Shown here: in pieces, positions 57,701 through 64,000 of the stretch | Layout: each line of letters begins with the position of its first letter | Numbering within the stretch: the first letter of the stretch is position 1 | DNA from: Portulaca oleracea | Taxonomy: Eukaryota > Streptophyta > Magnoliopsida > Caryophyllales > Portulacaceae | Assembly (NCBI GenBank): GCA_029582165.1 | Contig: CM055872.1 | Location: 2,759,582-2,823,581, forward strand | Direction: 5' to 3' | Length of the DNA: 64,000 nt | Notes under the pieces: model-generated | Database searches by the model: none | The model's input: the letters and a program-made list of their open reading frames with translations, nothing else | What the model was told of the DNA's origin: nothing | Made by a program: the position numbers and the translations under genes

Positions 57701-60353
57701 GAAGTTGCTTTCCTGGTTCGAAGGTGCAACAGGATAAAAGGTACTCTCTTCATAAAAACCTCGTTTTCAAATTCACTACCTCTTTGGTCTTGTATTTCCC
57801 TGGTTCAAAGTTGCTTCCTTGAATCAATACTCTATAATATAATAGGAGAAAAAAGCTCAACTATGAATTTTGAGCTCTGAATATTTTCATCTGATAGCAT
57901 ATATCAATATTTATGTCAGACATTTTTTGCCGCTAAAACTGATTGAAACTTGAGCGCAAAATTCAATTTTAATGGTTTGGATTGAAACTTTACAATTCAA
58001 TAGGATAGATTAAAAAAAGCTTCAAGATGAATTTTGAGTTTCAAATTCTTCCATTAACATATATAACAGGTACATCGTCACTTCCCGGAAAATGATTTCC
58101 CTCCTGCTAAACAAGGGAAAGTTTGATATAGAAAATTACTTTCTGTGGAAAACCATTTTCTTAAAAGGGTCAACCCGAACTGATTTGTTTTTTCTAGTGG
58201 TCTTATGATCCGTTTGTGATAGCAATCCAAATAACTGTTGTCCTTTTTATTTCTCGGCCAATTCATAACTCTGTGCCTAATCTTTTGAGTGCGGCACATC
58301 CCTGAAAAAGGGTTGGTTTTGGGAAAGAATTATTCAGACTTTGTTTTGACTGGGAGCTTTTTCCTGCATAGTCAGAATGCTATGGCTTTGTGCCTGGGTA
58401 TGGTCCTTGTGAAGTGCTTGTGAATCTATGCACTTGTAATTTTGCAAGTATAGATGCTAAGCATGGAAATAGTGAAGAAAAATAGAACCAAGCTATCAAG
58501 TTGAAAATTTAGCAACTGACATATGTCTGCTTCTGTTTTTATGACCTTTATTTTCTGTTTCCTTTTTTTTTTGGGGGGGGGGGGAGCGTTGGAGGCTGGA
58601 TTAGGTAGTTACTCTGTACTTGAAGCTCACTAACTATTACAAGCATCTTTGTCTCAGGAGTTGAATGCACTATAGAGAATACTGTCAATAAGAGCTGCCG
58701 AGTAAAAATATCAGCAAAAGCGACAAAAACTGCGGCTGAACAGAGAAGACCTTTCGAAGAGCTGATGAAAGGGAGGACTGTAACTAACACGGCTCTTACT
58801 CCATCAGTCCGTCAACTCCTCTCTTCCGAAGAAGGGAAGTCAATGGTTCGGTCCTTTGAGTATGAGAAACACGTCTTTGTGCAATTTGACAGGAGGAGCC
58901 TTAGTGTGAGGTTATTTGGGCCTTCTGACAAGGTCGCCAAAGCAGAGGATGCTTTTGTCCTGCGTCTTCTTCACCTCCACGGGACCAGGCCCCTGGAGAT
59001 CCACCTACGCGGGCCCACGCTCCCTCACGACCTTATGAAGGAAGTTGTCAAGAGGTTCGGTCCGGACCTTCGGGGGCTCAAAACCAGGGTACCAGAAGCT
59101 AACTTCTCTCTTAGCACCCGGCGACATGTTCTTTCTGTTCAAGGTGCTAAAGATGCAAAACAAAAGGTGGAGGAGATAATAAATGAGGTCATAGCACAAG
59201 CAAGTAGAGATGCTGGTGCTTCCATCGGCGGCATTGTTCCCGGTGGTGAAACTGAAAAACCGGCCTCCTGCCCAATATGCCTCTGTGAAGTGGAAGAACC
59301 CTATCAGCTTGAGAGCTGTATGCATGTCTTCTGCAGGTAACTATAAGTTCTTTTTTCCCCTTTTATTCCTAAACCCTCTAGTTTTCCTTTATATATCTGA
59401 AAGAATGTGTGAGAGTGACTACCGGGTGAGCACAAGAAAAACCGAAACCAAAAAACTGAACTGAAAACCCGGAAAACCAAACTGAAATACTGGTTAACTG
59501 GTTTAGCTTTTGTTCCAAAAATGGTTTTCGATTGTCGGTTCACTAGAAAAAAAGTTAACCATTCGTTTAACCAGTTATTATTTTTTAAAAAAATGAAGGC
59601 AATTAAGCTGGAAACTTTGTTAAATAACGCGAACCAAAAAGTTGGTTAACTGAAAATTTCAGTTCTGTTTACAGTTCACACTTCTGGGTAAACTGAAAAA
59701 GCGATTAACCGACTTTGGTCATCCCTATGAGAGACTATGTTGCTAGTTAGACAAGGGATTACCTAATAAATAACTCCTGCTGCAGGTCCTGCTTGGTAGA
59801 ACAATGTGAGTCTGCGATCAGAAACATTGACATTTTCCCCATTCGTTGCGCCTATGAGGGTTGCGGAGCGCCCTTCTGGCTAATAGATTTGAGGTCCCTT
59901 TGCCCCGGCGAGAAGCTGGAGGAGCTGTTTACAGCTGCTGTCAAGGCATTTGTGGCCTCTACTGGGGCCGGCTCTTACCGATTCTGCCCCACGCCCGATT
60001 GCCCGTCCGTATACCGGGTATCGGGCCCCGGCCAACCCGGCCTGCCTTTTGTCTGTGAGGTCTGCTACACCGAGACATGTACAAAGTGCCATCTAGAGTA
60101 CCACCCGTACTTGTCGTGTGAGAAGTACAAGGAGTACAAAGACGACCCAGATTCGTCCCTCAACGAGTGGTGCCAGGGGAAGGAGGATCAGGTCAAGAAG
60201 TGCCCGGCGTGCGAACACACCATTGAGAAGACCGAGGGATGTAACCACGTCGAGTGTAAGTGTGGGGTCCACATATGTTGGGTGTGTAGGGACCACTTTG
60301 TAACCAGTGATGACTGTTATAACCACCTGAGGAACATTCACAATGGGATCTGA
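51705..60353 (+). CDS. DEAH-box RNA helicase fused to a RING-IBR-RING (RBR) E3 module, DEAH11/12-like
   Basis: Four exons, 51705-52571, 54596-57740, 58658-59336 and 59786-60353, join in frame to 1752 residues, about the size of Arabidopsis DEAH11/DEAH12. Residues about 1-289 are a low-complexity N-terminus, then a charged helical region. The helicase core has P-loop GETGSGKST (295-303), DEAH (392-395), SAT (424-426), ATNVAETSLTIPG (from about 551) and QRAGRAGR (599-606), followed by an HA2-type region. Further on are an RRM-like stretch (about 1100-1180, inferred) and a KH-like stretch in exon 3. The RBR module starts at C1542 (CPICLCEV), has a Cys-rich IBR, and RING2 CPACEHTIEKTEGCNHVEC whose expected catalytic Cys is C1716. 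Family knowledge predicts ATP-dependent RNA unwinding combined with HECT-like ubiquitin transfer. Substrates are unknown. Exon 4 is notably richer in G and C than exon 2. Confidence 0.93.
52572..54595 (+). other. Intron 1 of the helicase-RBR gene
   Basis: Donor CAG|GTAGTT and acceptor TTTCTGCAG|ATT, phase 0, between SSQQ and ILVLTGETGSGK. About 2.0 kb, AT-rich, with a (TG)n run at about 53394-53415. No transposon ends recognised. Confidence 0.9.
57741..58657 (+). other. Intron 2 of the helicase-RBR gene
   Basis: Donor AAAAG|GTACTC and acceptor TTTGTCTCAG|GAG, phase 1; the split codon gives Gly1338. Includes a T run and G run near 58563-58583. The apparent coding extension past 57740 is intronic. 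Confidence 0.85.
59337..59785 (+). other. Intron 3 of the helicase-RBR gene
   Basis: Donor TGCAG|GTAACT and acceptor CTGCTGCAG|GTC, phase 2, inside RING1 between MHVFC and RSCLVEQC. Most of its length is a hAT-like element. Confidence 0.88.
59415..59736. mobile_element. hAT-like element in helicase intron 3
   Basis: 'cgggtgagcacaagaaaaaccg' at the left and 'cgactttggtcatcccta' at the right are roughly complementary at their ends, and the flanks 'gagagtgacta' and 'gagagacta' look like a diverged target duplication. The interior 'aaccgaaaccaaaaaactgaact' and 'ggttaactggttt' fits the degenerate 'ggtt/aacc' hAT-like group in this window. About 320 of the intron's 449 bp. Confidence 0.55.
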
Positions 60354-61561
60354 TGAAGCAGCAGGAGGCATTATATGTTGAGATCATCTGTCTTGATCTG
60401 GTAACTGGTTTAGGGTTTGACACCATTGTAGAAATGTCCACAATGCTTGGTAATGTAAATATATATGTAGATATATCTATGCACACACAGTAGATTTAGC
60501 TACAGTTCCACATGTAAATATCGCCAGATGCTTAAGAGTACCAGGCGTATATCTGACTGTCATTAGAAGATACTCACATTTTCCTTGTCTATGAGTTTGT
60601 GATGCAATCATATAAGTATGAGATGAAGTTATCCTATAGAGTTGCCTCTTGGCTTTTCTCATTTCTATTTGCAGAGGTAAAGCTGTCTATATTTGGATCT
60701 CGTCAAGTTTCGTGACAGCAAGACCTACACTTTAGTAGTGGTGGTTGATTATGGGGTAATTCATTTCTGACAGGCATATTTGATCAGTACAATTTAGGGT
60801 AAGATTGCATTCATCTAAATCTCCCACAGGCAGAACTTGTGGGAGTGCATTCATTTAATTTGGTTTTGATTAGTCCTAGCAAAAGCTGATCCAACTCGAG
60901 ATCGACCCAGTTTTTCAAACCTAAAATATAACCAACCCGAAATACGGGGTATACTGAACCCGACCTGTCCCGCCCGAATTGACAGGTATAGTTTTGATTC
61001 TCTCAAAATCATGTGAGAGTAGTGCCCACAAAGCAGTAAGTTGTTTATTAGGGATACTTTCGAAGGACATGTTTGATATGTTATGTACAATTGAGGGTAA
61101 TATTACGTGCATCTAACCCTTGCGAAGGGCAGTAATTTGATTCAGTTTTGGATCGTTATATATGATTTTCTCGGACAGGGACACTGGGTAACGGTATTCT
61201 CCAACCAATGCTGGAAGACAAAGCAAATTCCAAGAAGGAAAATTGGAATTAGATACTCTATATTTTGGGTTAATTAAAAATAAATAATCTCTACTTACAA
61301 CTTTATTATAGTTAGCTGAATTTTGATTTTGATTATTTTTATTGTTCACTGTTGGGTTAAACCCGTCCTCTGTCCTAGAAGACTATACAACCTAATGGAT
61401 GAAGCTATATTTTGCGAATGATGAAGTAATATAAGGATGAAGCTTTTGACAACGAAAGAAGCTATTGTTTGGATTGGTTTTTTTGAGTTTAAAGTTAGCA
61501 TACTTTGGACGGTGAACTACAAAAGTAATTCGGGTTAAAATTCAACTTAACAATAACAAAA
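60354..61561. other. 3' flank of the helicase gene and intergenic DNA
   Basis: About 60890-60990 has 'accaacccgaaatacgggg' and 'cgcccgaattgacaggtatag', the right end of the 'ctgtcaatt' element family. No other gene. Confidence 0.45.
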
Positions 61562-61925
61562 GGAAAATTGGATTTAAATAATCTGAACTTTGAGTCATAG
61601 TAGACTAAATAATCTAAACTTTAGATTTGGTTCTAAATAATCTGAACTTTCAGCATTGTCATTTTCAGTAGCACGCCACCGAGTTAAGTTGAACTTTACT
61701 CGGCTGCGGGATGATGTGGTAGCGGAGGTACGTGCCTGGGCTTTTTAGCTGTGCCATGTCAGCTTAATATTGTCATCCAACCGCCGAGTTAAGTTCAACT
61801 TAACTCGGTGGCGTGCTACTGAAAATGACAACGCTGAAAGTTCAGATTATTTAAAATCAAATCTATAGTTCAGATTATTTAGTCTACTATGGGCCAAACT
61901 TCATATTATTCAAATCCAATTTCCC
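61562..61925. mobile_element. Palindromic MULE-like element (364 bp) with 9-bp target duplication
   Basis: The two arms are near-perfect inverted repeats for about 140 bp each, from the ends (GGAAAATTGGATTT / AAATCCAATTTCCC) inward through 'cagtagcacgccaccgag' and its complement. The 9-mer ATAACAAAA flanks it on both sides (61553-61561 and 61926-61934). A 9-bp duplication plus long inverted repeats is the usual mark of Mutator-like non-autonomous elements. No coding capacity. Confidence 0.88.
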
Positions 61926-62024
61926 ATAACAAAATTGTAAGTTTGGATTATTTTTTCCGAATATCCCCAAAGTATGAATTATTGCATTCCTATTTTCCAT
62001 CCAAGAATACTTGGAAACTTAAAA

Positions 62025-62687
62025 TTAGTAGTGGTGGTATTTCCAACCAAAAACAAATCCAAAGCCAGCTATACCTAGAACAAAAGCCACAGCCATAATC
62101 CATGCTAATCCATCATGATTCCCTTTTCCATCTTCTTCTTCCTCTGCCTTTGCTTGTTTGTTTACCTCTCTATCTTCTTCTGGCTTTGCTTGTTTATTTA
62201 CCTCTCTTTCCCCGCAATCGCGCTTCTTCAAACTAGAGACTTGAACCTCAAGCAACCTCACCATTTGCCGGTAAGCGAAGACCTCCATAGAACCCTCCAT
62301 CAAGGCAAGGGCAAGGGCATCTCTTTCCTTAGCAATGGCTTGGTATTTGGCTTGGGCTTCTCGAGCCCGAGTTTGGGACAACCTTAGGGCCCTAAGAAGG
62401 CCCATTTTCCCATCCCTGTTACCAATAAAGTATGCAGGTGCAAGACTGTCTATATCAGAATTCTCCCAGACTTCATGAAAACTGGACTCACACTGAGAGT
62501 TGTTATTGTTGCTACTGTTGTTGACTCTAGAGAAAAGCTTGGTTGGAGGAGGCAAATCACAATTTTGTATGAGTTCGGGGACATGGCTTCCGGACTTTTG
62601 GGACACCATCATCATCCCTAACATCATGTCTTTGTCGTCGAACCCGGGTATATTGGCCATATCTTTGTTATTTGCCCATCTAGCCAT
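62025..62687 (-). CDS. Coiled-coil protein with C-terminal membrane anchor, function unknown
   Basis: Single exon, 220 codons, from ATG at 62687 (MARWANNKD). Residues about 105-155 (LRLSQTRAREAQAKYQAIAK, then RDALALALMEGS, then VFAYRQMVRLLE) form a helical segment of a type found in a plant-specific family I know only as uncharacterised. Next is a charged tandem repeat (REVNKQAKPEED, then REVNKQAKAEEE). Residues about 194-215 (GLAWIMAVAFVLGIAGFGFVFGW) are one hydrophobic span followed by only KYHHY, the layout of a tail-anchored membrane protein with its N-terminus in the cytosol. No signal peptide. The neighbours give no hint of function. The gene is surely coding; its role is not readable. 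Confidence 0.8.
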   Translation of the reverse strand: MARWANNKDMANIPGFDDKDMMLGMMMVSQKSGSHVPELIQNCDLPPPTKLFSRVNNSSNNNNSQCESSFHEVWENSDIDSLAPAYFIGNRDGKMGLLRALRLSQTRAREAQAKYQAIAKERDALALALMEGSMEVFAYRQMVRLLEVQVSSLKKRDCGEREVNKQAKPEEDREVNKQAKAEEEEDGKGNHDGLAWIMAVAFVLGIAGFGFVFGWKYHHY

Positions 62688-63802
62688 TGAAGAAACTTGA
62701 AGCTTGGTGATGGTGAGAAAGGTTGGGAATGGGATGGGAATGGGTGCCGCAAGAAAGGGAGGGTGTTGCTGAACGAATACTCTTCTTGGTGTGTTATTGT
62801 GTGTAAGGTATGAGTTGACAAAACGTTACTTCTCTAACTTTATTTATTCCCATAAAATTATTCCACTTCTTGATCAACAACAAGAAAGAAAAGGAAAGAA
62901 AAGACAGGACAAGATTCCACTTCAAAATAAATTTTGGGGGAAAAATGGGGACTCATAAGAAAGTATTTATATAAAACTGGAGTATTTTCTCTTTTTGGAA
63001 ATAACATATTATAGACTCGGACCTATATATTTATAAATTATGAACTCAAATTATAAATATATATATATGATCAAATAATAAAAGTTACATGCTCATAAAT
63101 TTATGCATATATACTTTTAAAAATATACCCACGTGCTCATAAAATTTATTTTGCAAGTATGAGAGCATGATACTCCCAGGAGTATAATCCTATTTTCATA
63201 AATGAGGTGGTATAATTTGGATTAAGAAAGGTTTATGTTTTTTCCCCTTTTGGACTGAAATATTAGGTGGGTTCAAGAAAATCAAAAAAAATTATGCTTT
63301 TGATAAGGGCCAAGGGGGATGGGAAGGGTCAATTCTAATATTCTATTATAAGAATATTTGGAAGGAAAAAGGGGGTGGGAAATAAAGTGTGAATCTTATG
63401 GATAGATGGAGAATGCCATCACTATCACCCAATAAAGATATTGAAAATGAGTGGTTTGGTCTTAATTTTCAATGTTGTCAACTTGCATACTTTCTGAGGA
63501 TGAATTATGAGTATTTTGTTATGTATTTTGGTAAATCATATTAGAAATAACGAAATGTGCGTATGTGCACGAGTGTGTGTAAAAGGCTAAAATTTATATA
63601 TGTTATTTACTAAAAAAATACAGACCAGTAATTCAACAATTTTCTTGAATTTAATATGGTAATATGTGAGAATAAATTATTTTCAACTTTTACTAAAACT
63701 TACTCTCTCTCTTTTTTTTTTTAAATGTCACTTTATTTTCTTTCTTGACAATATCTACTTTTTTTTCACATAAGGTTCATCGGTAAGTACCAGTAAGGCA
63801 TT
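62688..63802. other. Upstream region of the anchor-protein gene and intergenic DNA
   Basis: About 62690-62850 should hold the leader and promoter (an AATAAATAAAG on the minus strand near 62838-62850 is a weak TATA candidate). The rest is AT-rich and has no gene I can support. Confidence 0.4.
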
Positions 63803-63998
63803 GGCGGATCTCAACTTTCAAATTAGGGGTGTCCAACTAACAGTAAATTCAGTAATGTTAATATTTGAGCTTTTTTAGGGGTGTCAATTTAACACATACT
63901 TATATTTTTCCTTTCCAAGTAATATAAGCTAGTTAAACATTTTCTGGGGCTAGGGGTGTCCATGGACACCGCTACCATAGCCCCAGATCCGCCCCTGC
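63803..63998. mobile_element. hAT-like MITE at the window edge
   Basis: 'attggcggatctcaac' at the left and 'agccccagatccgcccctg' at the right are inverted repeats; the right end gives CAGGGGCGGATCT, a common hAT terminus. The interior repeats 'taggggtgtc' three times. Ends are approximate because the window stops here. Confidence 0.6.
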
Positions 63999-64000
63999 AG

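Noticed and set aside
57741..57880. Continuation of the helicase frame past 57740
   Set aside because: The donor at 57741 and the in-phase acceptor at 58657 restore a conserved reading; the extension is intronic.
59005..59543. Minus-strand frames opposite exon 3 and intron 3
   Set aside because: Antisense of the KH-like/RING exon and of a hAT-like element.
1..64000. tRNA, rRNA or known microRNA genes
   Set aside because: I looked for tRNA-like and well-known plant miRNA sequences by eye and saw none; a tRNA or small-RNA search could still find one.

Overview
The window is nuclear DNA of a flowering plant, probably a eudicot. Plant-specific gene families (HD-Zip I, two PPR proteins, a DEAH11/12-type helicase fused to an RBR E3 module), GT-AG introns and very AT-rich intergenic DNA full of MITEs all point this way. 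I cannot name the species.

Layout. 1-16132 has no gene I can support. It is a mosaic of non-autonomous DNA transposons: two large palindromic elements with a repeated 'gatgtccac' motif (1-1326, 1383-3297, plus a small nested copy at 8530-8861), a comparable element built on 'gtgaacaat' (13184-15000), many Tourist-like elements, Stowaway elements and microsatellites. 16133-18925 (minus) is a three-exon HD-Zip I transcription factor of the ATHB6/16 type. 19000-29400 holds repeats and no gene I can support. 29449-37730 (minus) has a convincing first exon (37686-37730), a second exon (37482-37553) with a duplicated copy next to it (37257-37324), a large tandem duplication and a candidate internal exon (29449-29532). 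These may belong to one long gene that I do not recognise. 39255-41036 (minus) is an intronless P-class PPR gene closely matching Arabidopsis At3g04760. 44868-45674 (plus) is a broken sorbitol dehydrogenase gene fragment. 46184-47998 (minus) is an intronless PLS-class PPR gene. 51705-60353 (plus) is a four-exon gene for a 1752-residue DEAH-box helicase with a C-terminal RING-IBR-RING module. 62025-62687 (minus) is a single-exon gene for a coiled-coil protein with a C-terminal membrane anchor.

The genes do not form a pathway; this is ordinary plant gene spacing. Two PPR proteins probably act on organellar RNA, the HD-Zip protein on nuclear transcription, and the helicase-RBR protein on RNA and ubiquitin.

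The most unusual material is in the repeats. Two unrelated-looking element families share one design: tens of copies of a short motif, one orientation in the left half and the opposite in the right half, bounded by long inverted repeats. Other points of interest are an exon duplication whose copy differs by 4 nt and so changes frame, a 709-bp hAT-like insertion with a clean 8-bp target duplication in only one copy of a tandem duplication, and a 364-bp palindrome with a perfect 9-bp target duplication. All coordinates of degenerate elements are approximate, and all family assignments come from reading the sequence, not from a search.
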